Shown here: positions 11,961 through 23,575 of the stretch, piece after piece
Layout: the number at the start of each line of letters is the position of its first letter
How positions within the stretch are numbered: position 1 is the first letter of the stretch
NCBI RefSeq assembly: GCF_000237925.1
Contig: NC_031495.1
Span: 24,632,872-24,696,871, forward strand
Origin: Schistosoma mansoni
Taxonomy: Eukaryota; Platyhelminthes; Trematoda; Strigeidida; Schistosomatidae
Direction: 5' to 3'
Length of the DNA stretch: 64,000 nucleotides
The notes under the pieces: generated by a model
Seen by the model: the letters and a program-made list of their open reading frames with translations, nothing else
What the model was told of the DNA's origin: nothing
Databases searched by the model: none
Translations under genes and position numbers: made by a program

Positions 11961-12421
11961 AGAAGGGGTTTTGTGGATATTTCAGTATTTTCATAGTTAA
12001 AATCATGAGTCAATTGAAGCTAGGAAACCTGGAAGCACTGGACGGCCGTTTCGACCTATTGTGGGACTCCTCAGCAGTGCGCATCCACGATCTCGCCTCG
12101 TCAGATTCGAACCCTGGACCTGTTAGTCTCGCGCCAGAGCACTTAACCGATAGACCACTCAGCCGGCATCCAACGGTGAAAATGTCTAACCTCAACCAAT
12201 CCACGAAGTTTGAGCAATCGTCCACCAATTGTCTTCAGTGAGTTGATATCTCACAACAGACGTGGTTTGAACCCCACTGGTCACTGCTTCCCACTAGAAT
12301 GCCAGGAAACATCTCTTGAAGTCAGTCACTAGTGAGCATATGATTATAATCAGAAGGGGTTTTGTGCTTCTAGGTTTTCCATGGTGATCTAACTTTAATT
12401 GAGTCATGATTTCAACTATGG
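11961..12421 (-). mobile_element. Type B hammerhead/tRNA-like SINE, full-length copy (461 bp)
   Basis: This is the most complete copy. It is flanked by AAATTTGTTTATTC (11947-11960) and AAATTTATTTATTC (12422-12435), a 14-bp target duplication with one mismatch. On the minus strand the order is: 5' arm; tRNA-like A box (12142-12165); B box (12104-12117, GGTTCGAATC core); hammerhead (12035-12080); 3' arm ending ACAAAACCCCTTCT. The two arms are inverted relative to each other over roughly 50 bp (TTTCATAGTT-AAAATCATGAGTCAATTGAAG at left, its complement at right), so an RNA could fold into a panhandle. Schistosome Smα repeats with Pol III boxes and hammerheads are known. This family is related but differs in sequence. 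Confidence 0.8.
12035..12080 (-). ncRNA. Hammerhead ribozyme, nearly intact (SINE type B)
   Basis: Minus strand, 5' to 3': stem I arm GCACTG; core CTGAGGA (fits CUGANGA); stem II GTCC / loop CACAATA / GGTC (one U-U mismatch); GAAA; stem III with A15.1-C and G-U16.1 closing a GGCC loop; cleavage triplet GUC; stem I arm CAGTGC, a perfect 6-bp match. All catalytic core nucleotides are present. Type I topology. Confidence 0.75.
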
Positions 12422-12435
12422 AAATTTATTTATTC

Positions 12436-15400
12436 CTTGAATGTTTTTCATTCATTCACAAGCATCGTTTGCGAGTTTTGCTTCACAGACTACGTGATAC
12501 ATCCAAACATACCATTTTAATCAGTTCTACTAACATAAACAAAACAATATATTTGACTTGAAACACTTGAAAAAAATAAACCTGTTTCAGCCAAATTTAT
12601 ATGTAAATATATTTATAATGATTATAAAAGAGTTAAGTAATCGCTAAGAATGATTAATCAGTTACAAGTTCCTTTTCACTATAAACTGAGTGAAATATTA
12701 AAAAATTTAGTAATAACAAATAGCTATTTCTTTCAGTTTGCTTCAATTCACAATCCAATTTATCGTAAATCAGAATAATCTGTATAATGATCTATGTCAA
12801 TAAATTAGTTAATTATTCGCTAATTAGTTTGACTAAATTCATTATAATGGATGTTCTTAGAAAACTGATATTTATATATTTTCATGCAATAAAAGCGATT
12901 TTTGTAAACGTTATGAAAAGAATCATTTTAGACATTTCTCATCCGAACGGTCGATCAAATTAAGTGCCTCATAATGGGATAATTTAAGATTATTGTATCA
13001 ACTGAATTAACAGAAACTTGTTCAACGCTCACATTTGTCCCATAATGTGAAAAGTAAATACTTCAAATTTTGCATAAAAAGTGCAGTTTTTGTCAAGTTA
13101 CATAAATAAGAGATTTCTTCGGATACAGATGTAGGAAGAATTCATTAATATTCCTCAGGAATTTCATGAGCGAACAGATGAAATTATTGAACAATCCAAT
13201 CCAAGACACGAAATCACTTTTTTACAATTACTTTATCCTAATGAACATTGAGCACTGAAGGGGGATTTTTCATAATCAAACTAAATTGTAACTCGTATTG
13301 TACGAAAGTTCCAAAACAATTAAGCCATTATCTCGACTAGTTGAGTAGAAGCAGGTGAATAAAACATTTCAGTTTTTCATTCAGTCACATCATCCTTGGA
13401 TAATGATGAAGTTTCACAAATTATATTGCAAATTAAAACCATACAGACACAAATATAGAAACTAGATTATAGAAAATTAGCTTCAGACTACACTGTCACT
13501 AGTAAGGTAATTTTAAACAAACGAATTGTTTTTCAAATGTCTTTAACATAATCTACTGACTTTCTGGAAAATACAACTTGAAAAATCCTCATTTTACAAA
13601 CATTTCGTCAGAAGTGTTTTTAACCAGAAAGATATGTATCAAACTTATTCCAAACTCTCAACAAATTTCCATAAATTCAGTAGAAGATATTACAGAAGTT
13701 ATCAGACAGTCAAATTATTTAGAAAAGGACAAATAAAGTGAACTATTTCTTTGGAATTAATTTATCATCATAGTTCTACACTAGTAATAATGTTCAACAA
13801 TAATAAGATCAATACTAGTCGAGTAGTTTTGTGTTAGATAACAATATTGCAAATTCAATAATGTTTATATAAATAAGTGCAAATGATTAAAAATGTAACT
13901 AAAAGCTGAGAACTGTGAGGTGGTCAGTATACAAAAGTAATAATTAATAAACGAAAATTGAATATGTAGTTATAGTCTCCGAAATGTAATTAACAAAGTT
14001 GTGATAAGAAATTGAACATTAACAACGGTAACGTAATCGTAAAGTGAATGTTACAGTTATGCAGCAATAAAAATAATACAAAAGTTTAGATATAAATATA
14101 TCGATGAAAGAGGGTTCGTAAAATGGGATTGATAACTCACTTTAATCTTAGTTATCATGATGATCAAGATAAGAAGAGGGTTAGTATAAATTTTTTGTGA
14201 ATACAAAGACCAGGTTTGTTGAGGTAGATGTCAGCGGCTGTAATACCAACAATTATCTTTCGAATAGTTGTTGTCCTTATAATTTTGAGCTTTTTAGGCA
14301 TTCGGTAATGTGTTGGAAATAATAATAATTTATTTGACAACTTCATCACAAGCTAATATATGTTACAAATTGCTAATTGCCGGTAAGAAATAACAAATTA
14401 TTCTGCTATAGTTGTGAACTGTACACTTATGAACTAATAGAAGATTGAACCTAGTACCTTCAGATTTCCCGATAAACGATATATCGTCAAAATACGGAAT
14501 TCTGAGTCATAGGATCACAGTTTTAAGATAGATTATTCTTCACCAAGCAGTGACATAAAACTAATATGAAGAATACTGTTAAAATTTTGCTTCGGCTATA
14601 ATCATCTCCTTCTTCCTATCCTTCGATAAGATGGAATTAACTTAATATTCCAAAGTGTGGGAATGAATAATTCTTTTAGTTTGTATCCAATGCTACATAG
14701 TCTAAAACAAATAACAGATATCCAACCTTTTTAAAGTTTTCTGCAATATTGAAATCCAAAGTAGCTACAAAGTCCCACCCAAGATTATAACATTCATACA
14801 CTGTCGAACAACAAAATAAGAATAATTATGCTTTATGAGTAAGAAGACATATTGATAATTTAAAAATAGAAACAGATGACTCAGAATGAAATATACGGTA
14901 TAACTAGTTTATCAAAGGAATAATGAAGTATTTGTCGGTATTGCTTCACAATATTATCTTAAATTTTATGTAACCATATTTCCAAATGCCTTCACTTACT
15001 AAGTCCTACTTTAGGCGTTTCAAAATAAAATAAATCATTAAACAATTCATAAAAAGTGATATATTCATCATAGTTTCTTTTTATAAAAAACCTAATAATT
15101 AACTGTTTCTCATTTTTAATTACAGGTCAACACTCTTCTGGGAATATCATAATAATGTAAAGTGCAAACTAAGATATTCTTATTTTAAATATAGCTTTCA
15201 CATATAATGACTTCTCTACACTCGGCGCCCAATTATTGTCAAGCTATAAGATATTTTTAATTTACAATCAATGAAATTTTGTGATTCCTTTTCATTGTAA
15301 AATGTTTCCTAAATCCAGTATTGAAAAACTACAAGATCTTAACTTTAATTATCGTTTTCTAATGTCAATGTATTGTTGTACATACTTCAAATCCTTCGTT

Positions 15401-16359
15401 CAATAATTTTTTTAAATTAAGGTTATCCTGGTTAACTAAAGTATTCTATGAAAGTTCTTTAATTGTACCACCTATCACTCATAGTAAAGTATTTGATCTT
15501 TATTTCATTGATAAAAACTTACTCAGTGTGAAGTATTTCCTGAACATGAAAATCTTTTTAACTAAATTATTACTCAACAATTCCTTTAAACGATAATATA
15601 AAAATAAAAATTCCCTATAACCTTAAAAATTATGTTTTTTTTTAATCTATTTTGATCAAATCTGTATAATCGTGGTTACAAGTCACAAAGTATTTACTTT
15701 TCATTTGCTCATTTCTGAAGTATTCTTTTGACAGTAACAATCGTTTGTTCGATAATGTTGTGCGTATTAGTAATTTTCTTCATGGAGCTTATTACTGTTA
15801 TTATTGATTTGTAAATTTAATAGACTTAGCACGCTTATCTTTACGTGGATAACACAGTTAATACGCATCACCTGATTATGTAGTTCAAATGTTCAGCTAA
15901 AGTCATGAAACTCCAACTTAACATGTAATGACCACAGCTTAATAAAAGAATTCTTCATTTTATAGTCATCAAGTAAACTTTAGGTCTACTGCTTACTCAT
16001 TATGAGTTGTAACCAAAGTCAACTTCAGCAATAAACTATCAAATGACAGAACCATGAAAAAGCATTATCAAAATAAATCCTAAATGAGATCATTTTGATG
16101 ATCAACATTCCATGTAATTATATTAATTGTTGATCTGGTTGCTTGAAGAGGCATAGGCCTCGTGACTTCCGAAGAATCTTAGATTTCATCATAAGGCATC
16201 ATAATTCTTTCTTCAACTCCTAGGGCACAGTTTAAATGATTTAATTAGTTTATTTTGGTTTTTGTTTTCAAAGGGACATGGTTTCTGACCGTACGCCCAA
16301 CCCTCCTCTTTTTTGTGAGCTTGGGACCTGCAATAACCGTAGAAGAGATGTAGGCAGAG

Positions 16360-16360
<1 letters not shown>
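12436..16360. other. AT-rich intergenic sequence, no gene seen
   Basis: About 3.9 kb without a credible exon, RNA gene or recognised repeat. The minus-strand frame at 14164-14349 has no splice context or domain. Confidence 0.45.
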
Positions 16361-16390
<30 letters not shown>

Positions 16391-16590
16391 NNNNNNNNNN
16401 NNNNNNNNNNNNNNNNNNNNNNNNNNNNNNNNNNNNNNNNNNNNNNNNNNNNNNNNNNNNNNNNNNNNNNNNNNNNNNNNNNNNNNNNNNNNNNNNNNNN
16501 NNNNNNNNNNNNNNNNNNNNNNNNNNNNNNNNNNNNNNNNNNNNNNNNNNNNNNNNNNNNNNNNNNNNNNNNNNNNNNNNNNNNNNNNNN

Positions 16591-16619
<29 letters not shown>
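16361..16619. repeat. (TA)n microsatellite interrupted by a 200-base assembly gap
   Basis: TA repeat at 16361-16390, 200 N at 16391-16590, TA repeat at 16591-16619. The round gap size suggests a placeholder for a collapsed long TA tract. Any reading frame through it is meaningless. Confidence 0.95.
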
Positions 16620-16622
<3 letters not shown>

Positions 16623-17484
16623 TGCTTTATCATTTTTCCGCGTATAAATTTCTAATGAGGAGAGAAAAGGTGAGTTATATTTTTGGTCAAACATACATCG
16701 ATATATAAAACATCAAAAGCTAGAATTTCATCATCCTGTATAGTTGCGGAAACACTGAGTTAGATAATCCACTGAAAGGTCATTTTTCCAAAAATAACTG
16801 AACGATGACTTGATTAAAACCATGTAGATTATCAGTGTAACATCCAACTTCCCATTGACCATATAACTATATTTATCCAACTTCAAATATATAAACGTTT
16901 CACAAAATATTTAAGGTTTTCTGTTAAAATAATTCAAAAATTACTCAGAAACTCTTATTTCAATATGGGTTTTAATGAGTGTGACAAAATATTTAAGACG
17001 ATTTGTTATATCGTCGTCCTTACAATCTGAAATGAGTTTAATCTTGAAAGAGTAAATGACATCCAAAACCGGAATATGAGTTTTTCTAAGTATAATACAA
17101 ATCAGAAAATCCGGAATAACATTTAAAATTCAATGATTCAGTTAACTTGAATATGTTTATTTTCCCCCGCAAATCGTGAAAAGTAAATGAAACACACAAT
17201 CTGGAACCCAGATTCACTGAATCTGTTTAGTGAATGTTTTTTTATTTCATTATTTTTTATTATATATGCATGAAATAGTTCAATCTTTTTGCTCATTTGA
17301 AAAACATTATCAGAACATAAAATTGTTGAATAAGAGTTTGCTCATGAGAATGGTTTTATCTAAAAGCTCTCACAAAAATATCTTAAACAGAGTAACAAAT
17401 AATACACACTAGTTAATTAATCAAAATATGGTAAATTTTAAGATAGCTCTTTATCAAATAGATAATTAATATTATGAATTAGAA
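16620..17484. other. AT-rich spacer, no gene seen
   Basis: No coding or repeat signal recognised; the plus-strand frame at 17230-17412 is AT-driven. Confidence 0.45.
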
Positions 17485-17645
17485 ACTATTATAAGCAAAG
17501 GTGGATAGTGGCTAGCAGTAATGCTTGTGAATTAAGACAATATCGAGGTAATACGCACAGTATGCACATATGCCAATAAGAGACTGACCAGTTGCAGTCC
17601 TAAGCATCAATAGGAAGATTCAAACAAACAATACTAAGTGAATAT
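17485..17645 (+). repeat. Smα repeat, 3' part and monomer boundary
   Basis: Starts GCAAAGGTGGATAGTGGC, then TAATGCTTGTGAATTAAG, TACGCACAGTATGCACATAT, GCCAATAAGAGACTGACCAG and TCCTAAGCATCAATAGGAAG, the order found 3' of the hammerhead in Smα monomers. Ribozyme and Pol III boxes are absent. Confidence 0.7.
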
Positions 17646-20600
17646 AAAACAATTAGTAAACTTTTAATTGCGAATTGTAAATGAACATTTATATCAAGTT
17701 TCCAAAGTTGATAGTTTTATAATGAAACAGTTGATGACCACATTTCATCCTATTTAAAGCTCCTTAGCTGAATATTGTTCTTTAATTACAATGTTGATGA
17801 GTACATGAAAACTCAAACTCAAGAACAAAACATGCTGTAAACGTTAAAGCAATAAAGAAACTTATACATTAGCAAATACTGATTAGGTTTAGTTTAAATA
17901 TATAGATTATACACTTATCTTAGTAACAGACTAAACAGATTACCCTTTATTTTCTATACATTATTGATCTTCTTATAGGGATAATATACAGTGACTATTT
18001 TTAATTTATCTACTTTCAATAAAAAGATAAATGAATTTATTTTCAAATTATTGAACCATTAATTTCATAAACCATTTAAATGAATTAATATTATAGAATA
18101 CAAACAAAACTATAGACCAAAAAAACTTTTTTTGAAACTATATTCTAAATTAACTTTTTTCATTCAAATAGAGTTATGTAAATAAACTTAATATAGTTGT
18201 AACATTTTTTGTGTGTTTAAAAGTAAAATAATTTCCGGTATCTAGTTGTTACAATTTATTACACATTTATTTAATGTTTATTTGATGTGGTAATTGTTAT
18301 GTAGTTGTTTTTAGTACCAGTGAAGTATATTTAATTTTTTATTTATATTTCTGTGTAAAAAGGTGTATTAAGCATTGCTAGACTAAACAAGTGTATTGAT
18401 GTAGACTATACATGTTATCATACTGAAGAGGTCTTGTAAGCAAAGGTTTGTTCATTTTTAGCAGGTTCTTTTTAAGTTGGATAAAAAGTTCCTGATGTAC
18501 AGTGAGCATTTAACATTGCTAATTTCTCAAGTTTTATCTGACAAATGGTTTACATACACAATGAAAATTGATCCCTTTTGCAGTAATTGACTAGTTTATT
18601 ACAAAAACGTTTTTTAACTCGTTAGATAACTGAAACAGTGTGGTGTATAAAGTGAGGCCAATGTTTTTAAACACAAGCGTTGATATGAACCTTGTTCAAC
18701 TGATAATTTGGACGATAAAGTTTGGCAGAAAGAATTTTATTGGAATATTATTATCTGCTAAGATTTCTCCATGCTTAGATTATTATTTTAAGATAAAAAA
18801 TATTTTTCCTAAAAAGTTAGTATCAGTGGTTAAGTATGATTTACGTTAACTGTACTGTGATTTATAAACACTGAATAGTTCTGACCATATCCTTAGGGCC
18901 ATAGTAACTATGTACTCTATAGACCTTGTTATATAATAATCCATGTCTTAGTAAGCTGAAAACGAATCAACTAGGACGATGTATTGATTTGATAACTATT
19001 AAGCATGATTGTCATATCTTGATTTTATCGACATACATTTGATCTACGAAGTCCGTATTTATTTTTATGTTTAAGGTTTTGCATATGATCATGTTATCTT
19101 ATTAGACTAGATACATATTTTTCTGGATAGTGATCTCGTTTTTGACTTAAGCTTATTCAGGTGCCTATGTTGGTAACAATTCACTTTCTCAACTAATTCT
19201 CCCTTGTTTACACGACACTATTCTAAAACCTATCAATTGACACCATATTCATCTATTTTATTATTTCAGAAACCCATTTGACATAAACACAATCCTCAGA
19301 GCCTTCAACCTACATCATGATTTCAAGAAGCTAGCAGGTTTTGTGAAATCAGAATGTGTTATTCTATTTTTAAAAATGTCAGAAATGTTCAGTAAAAAAC
19401 ACAGTTCACTACTAAAGTTATTGGATATGTTACTTCAGATAAGTTTACATTATAATGAAAAGGGAATAATTTGATCATATTGTTCCTAAGTGGACATTTT
19501 ATTTGATCAAGAATATATTCGGAGAAATGTAAATAAATCTAGATCTAATTAAATTTTTATATCATAGTAATTTGAGAAATATAAGAATTTTGAATCATTC
19601 GGAGGCAAAAGAATTATTAATTCATAAGTGATTTTATATAAAATGTGAAACGTTCCAGAGAACAATACAAGGCAAAACATTCATAGGGAATATTGCATAA
19701 ATTGGCATAGCTTTATTATGTCATATCTGTCATTAAGATGATGATAACACCAACAAATGAAAGAAGATATGAATGAATGAAAATATACAGTTAGTAATAA
19801 AGATTATATGAATTCACCCATTGTAAGTCATTTAGTCATTAGATAATCTCACACATTTCTAGTTGACCTAAGGCTTCGTTCGGCCGATTATTTCAGCTTT
19901 CTAGTTTTCCCTAATCTTCTCACCCTTTGAGGTGTATAAACCAACATTTATATTGACTATGCAAAATCTACATCACTTCCTTAATTTTATCATCAAGAAT
20001 AGTTAGAAAATGAAAAGCCTGTATGTTTGTAGTTAATAATTTTTTTTAACATTTGTATCAATGGATTTAATGATCAATTTTTCCTGATGAACTGTTTTTT
20101 TATGAATATGTTTTGACATTGTATGTAATTGTACTACACTACTGGTTTTGTGTACTACTACAGTAAAATGTCTACTGAACATTTCAGGTTACCTGGAGCA
20201 TTGCGGATTTATTGTCATTGTTAATTAAATGTTGTACGTTCACTCATAATGTTTATAGTTTCGAAAATATTTTTAATAAAGTTTAGTACAAAATGAACCC
20301 ACGATTTATATTAAAAATTATATAAGTAATTCTATAAGACAACAATATTAAGTTGCAAAGGGGGGAGAAACCGTATAAAACCCTGGACGAAGATTGTGTA
20401 AAAGTCATCACTCACCTAACAAAACCTTTCTTAAATCTTAAATGCAAAATTTCTAGTCAAGCTCAAATCATTCACAGTCACAATTACAGGTGTAATCAAT
20501 AAACTCTTTTGGTCGTAAGAGATATATAATGACACTCGTGTGATTTAAATAAGAAATCATCTATCAAAAGTTCTAGTGTATGAAAATATCTATTCATTTG

Positions 20601-20815
20601 ATGAAATTACATGATATCAGTAATTAAATTTAGTAGTTAGATTATTAAATTTCAACTTTATTCTTCAATAATATCATACTCTTTAGATCAGATGTGTTAG
20701 GTCATCATTATACTGAATGTTTGAAAGTTTTAAACAATCATGAAATAGTTATCTCATTTTATTCAATTATCATTTTTTCTAATTAATTCTTTAACTTTAT
20801 TTCATTCGTGATGAA
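17646..20815. other. AT-rich intergenic sequence, no gene seen
   Basis: The 69-codon frame at 18640-18849 has no recognised domain, no clear splice sites and AT-driven composition. No other signal noted. Confidence 0.4.
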
Positions 20816-21360
20816 AACTAGTTACAAAATTTTTTTGAAAAAAAAACAAAAAAAAAATTATTTTTGTGTAAATTTCATTAATTATTTATTATAAAATATT
20901 TTAGTTGGTTTATTTTTTTTATTTAACCCTTTGAAAAAAAGAATGTGATTTAATCATATTATTGTAAAATATATTTTTTTTTATTTTTAAAAAAAAAGAA
21001 AAATTTTTTTTATTTTTAATACTGAATTAATCCATCATGTGTTTAACTATAATCACTATGATCATATTGATTGATAATAAAAAAAAGAAATTAAAATTTT
21101 TTTCTTGAATGATTATTGATTAATTGATTTTTATTCTTTATAAAATAAAATGATCCATGATATTTTTCATATTACATTTCTTTTATAAATAAGTAATTGT
21201 ATTTTTTTTTATAAAAATAGTGTATTTATACAGTCCAATGTGTAGTTTATTCTTTATTGTTGTTAATCATTATATTCATGATGTATGAATAATCTTTAGA
21301 AAAAACGAAAAAAGAAACTATGAAAAAAAGGTTTTCTTCTGTAAATATTTATAATTTAAG
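20816..21360. other. Homopolymer-rich A/T tract
   Basis: Dense runs of 6-11 A or T on both strands, with almost no G or C for 500 bp. No repeat family recognised. Possibly low-complexity expansion or matrix-attachment-like sequence; the function is unknown. Confidence 0.6.
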
Positions 21361-21500
21361 TCAATATAAAGTAACTGAATATGTAGTGATTTTGCATGAA
21401 AAACAGTTAATGAAAGTAAAACAGAAAATTCTATGACAATCGATTCAAGTATATTTTACTTGTCTACACTAGTCTGTAATCATTTATCATTAGATCATGA

Positions 21501-21804
21501 TGTTGTGTGGGTTACTGATATCCACACAAGTAGTAAATGGTAATGGTCGGGGATTGAATGTATTTCAGTAGAATATCGATAAGGAGAGAACGGGAACGGC
21601 ACGCAATTAGTACGCACATGCATGAACAATTATAATCGAAAACTATGGACGGGTATTTGCAGAAAAAACACTCAAATTGAGACAATTGATTGTTATTTTA
21701 TAAATTAACTGTTCACTATATGGTTCTCATATTTTAATGAGATATTCGGTAATGTTGTGCTAAAATACATTCGATTGTCCCCACTCGTGTTCTTGTTCAC
21801 TACA
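21501..21804 (+). mobile_element. Solo LTR fossil
   Basis: About 304 bp beginning TGTTGTG and ending CACTACA (5'-TG...CA-3'). It is homologous along its length to 59214-59498, including the shared end CATTCGATTGTCCCCA ... TGTTCACTACA. No internal region lies next to it. Sequence divergence from the second copy suggests an old insertion. Family not assigned. Confidence 0.6.
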
Positions 21805-22189
21805 ATAAGACTTGAAATGATAATATTCACTCGATTAAGTTGAATAAAATGAATAAATTATTTAAAGTGAAATGTAAACTATGTAATAGGATGAATTGAT
21901 AAAAGATTTTTCAAGAAAGTTTAAGAAACTATCATACTATATTGACAAACTAGTAAAGGTTTAATCAAGTCTCTAATATGATAGTAAAATGTCCACCAAA
22001 CGAATGATATATCACTGAATTTCAAATCACAAATATATTTGTTGCATAGAATTTCGTTGTCATTTCATATTTCTAGTTAAAAAAATGAACAAAATATTAG
22101 GTAAATATTAATTTTCACTAAACAATGCCGAGTTGTCTTTATAAAAATGAAAAAATATTTATATCAGTGACGTTATTGTTGAAAACAGA

Positions 22190-22415
22190 AGTGGTTTAGT
22201 TTGAAGTTCTGTGGTTTGTTGAATTTCGTTGAAACCACGAAGCGGCTCATGTTAGGTCAGCATTGAAAACCTACAATCACTGGACGGCCGTTTTGTTCTA
22301 GTATTGAACTCCTTATAAGTGTGCATCCCCCGATCCTGTACGAGGGACTCAGACTCAGGATTCGGTCTCGAGTGCGAACGCACAACGTCTAGACAACTGA
22401 GATGGTCCATGATTT
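22190..22415 (-). mobile_element. Type B hammerhead/tRNA-like SINE, decayed copy
   Basis: On minus: a weak tRNA-like A box (CATCTCAGTTGTCTAGACG), a weak B box region, then a hammerhead relic at about 22279-22325. The CGGCCGTC stem III/cleavage block survives, but the CUGANGA core is replaced and GAAAC reads CAAAAC, so it should be inactive. Confidence 0.65.
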
Positions 22416-22994
22416 CAAAGAAATGTTTCAATCACCTCATGGTCAGTTATTAATCTTAGAATGATTAAACCTGATTGTTAATTACACCAAGATGCATTCT
22501 TCATTGAAATGCTTTTATGAGGTATTTTATAGGATCAGAAGATGGTTTTAAATACAAATTTACATTAGCTGAGTAATCATTAAATATTTGGAGACATGTT
22601 ACAGCTGTTTTTTCCCAGTCTAGTTTTCCACAGATTGCATAGACAATCACACGTGATTTGATCAAGAACTTGAGAAAATCCCATTTATCACAATAACTTC
22701 AAACCAGTAAGCAAGTACCTGACGGTTCAAATTTCCAATTTTAAATAACTCAAGATGCATACCCCAATAAATTTGTTCTGTAAATCGACAGACTTAATAC
22801 CACACCCTTTAGATTTTTTTGAAGTGCCTGAATACATTTTGGCTTCGTTTTTACACACTTGAAATTATAAACTCAAATATAAAAAGTTTACACAATTATC
22901 TGATTCTATATGCTTTAAAAATATTGTGTTTACTGAAAGAGGAAAATCTTTCTCAAACTTTTAGTCTAAACAGACAATCTTACTAGAGAGTAAG

Positions 22995-23118
22995 AAAATA
23001 CGAATATTATAGGCAGGGATGATTGGCGGCTAGCAGCAGAGAATGATTTATTACAGTCCTAAATATTGATGAGCAGATTCAAACAACCAACACAAAATAT
23101 TACTCATACTTCACTTAG
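22995..23118 (+). repeat. Smα repeat fragment
   Basis: Contains GGCGGCTAGCAGCAGAGAAT, then TACAGTCCTAAATATTGATG and AGATTCAAACAACCAACAC, the 3' part of an Smα unit. It abuts, tail to tail, the minus-strand unit that begins at about 23119. Confidence 0.65.
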
Positions 23119-23310
23119 TATTGTTCGTTCGTATCTTCCCATTGATGCTGGAGACTGCAACTGGTCAGTCTCTTATTGGCATATGTGCATACTGTGCGTA
23201 TTGCCTCCATGTAGCCGTCATTCACAAGCATTATAAGCAAAGATGGACAGTGGCTAGCAGTGAAATCCAGGACGCACGTTTCGTCCTATTTGGGACTTGT
23301 CAGCTGGATA
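23119..23310 (-). repeat. Smα unit truncated just 5' of its hammerhead
   Basis: Minus-strand unit: hammerhead at 23265-23309, then CACTGCTAGCCACTGTCCAT, CTTTGCTTATAATGCTTGTG, ATACGCACAGTATGCACATA and GCCAATAAGAGACTGACCAG. The tRNA-like boxes are missing because the unit is cut at 23310, where it joins a plus-strand unit head to head. Confidence 0.75.
23265..23309 (-). ncRNA. Smα hammerhead ribozyme, core-mutated
   Basis: 5' to 3' on minus: ATCCAG, CTGACAA, GTCC-CAAATA-GGAC (perfect stem II), GAAAC, short stem III, GUC, CTGGAT (perfect stem I). The core reads CUGACAA where CUGANGA is required. The lost guanine is G8, the general-acid nucleotide, and C3 is unchanged, so cleavage should be abolished although the fold is kept. 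Confidence 0.8.
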
Positions 23311-23575
23311 CACCTGCAGTCCTAAACATCAATGGGAAGATTCAAACAAACAGTACTAAGTGAATTTAAACTTCACCCTACTGCACAAGCAAGTGGCTAT
23401 CAGGATTTAGTAGCTGAGCGGATAACGCGATAGCGTTTGAAGCGAAAGGTACTGGGTTCGAGTCTCAGAGTGAACATCATTTCTGGGATGCAGGTACATC
23501 CAGCTGACGAGTCCCAAACAGGGGGAAACGCGCGTCCTGAATTTTCCCGCTAGCTACTATCCATCTTTGCTCATA
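23311..23575 (+). mobile_element. Smα unit with Pol III boxes and hammerhead
   Basis: Plus strand order: CAGTCCTAAACATCAATGGG start, AAGATTCAAACAAACAGTAC, tRNA-like A box TAGCTGAGCGGATAACG (23411-23427), B box GGGTTCGAGTC (23454-23464), hammerhead (23498-23542), CCATCTTTGC end. This is the known layout of the schistosome Smα SINE-like repeat. Confidence 0.85.
23498..23542 (+). ncRNA. Smα hammerhead ribozyme, core intact but stem II weakened
   Basis: ATCCAG, CTGACGA (fits CUGANGA), stem II GTCC / loop CAAACA / GGGG, GAAAC, short stem III closed by A-U, GUC, then CTGAAT. Stem II has a G-G mismatch at its base and one wobble, and stem I has one A-C mismatch. The catalytic nucleotides are all present, so slow cleavage remains possible. 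Confidence 0.75.

Noticed and set aside
16245-16694. Long open frames on both strands at 16.2-16.7 kb
   Set aside because: They run through (TA)n and 200 N; not real.
18640-18849. 69-codon plus-strand frame
   Set aside because: AT-driven composition, no recognisable family and no exon signals.
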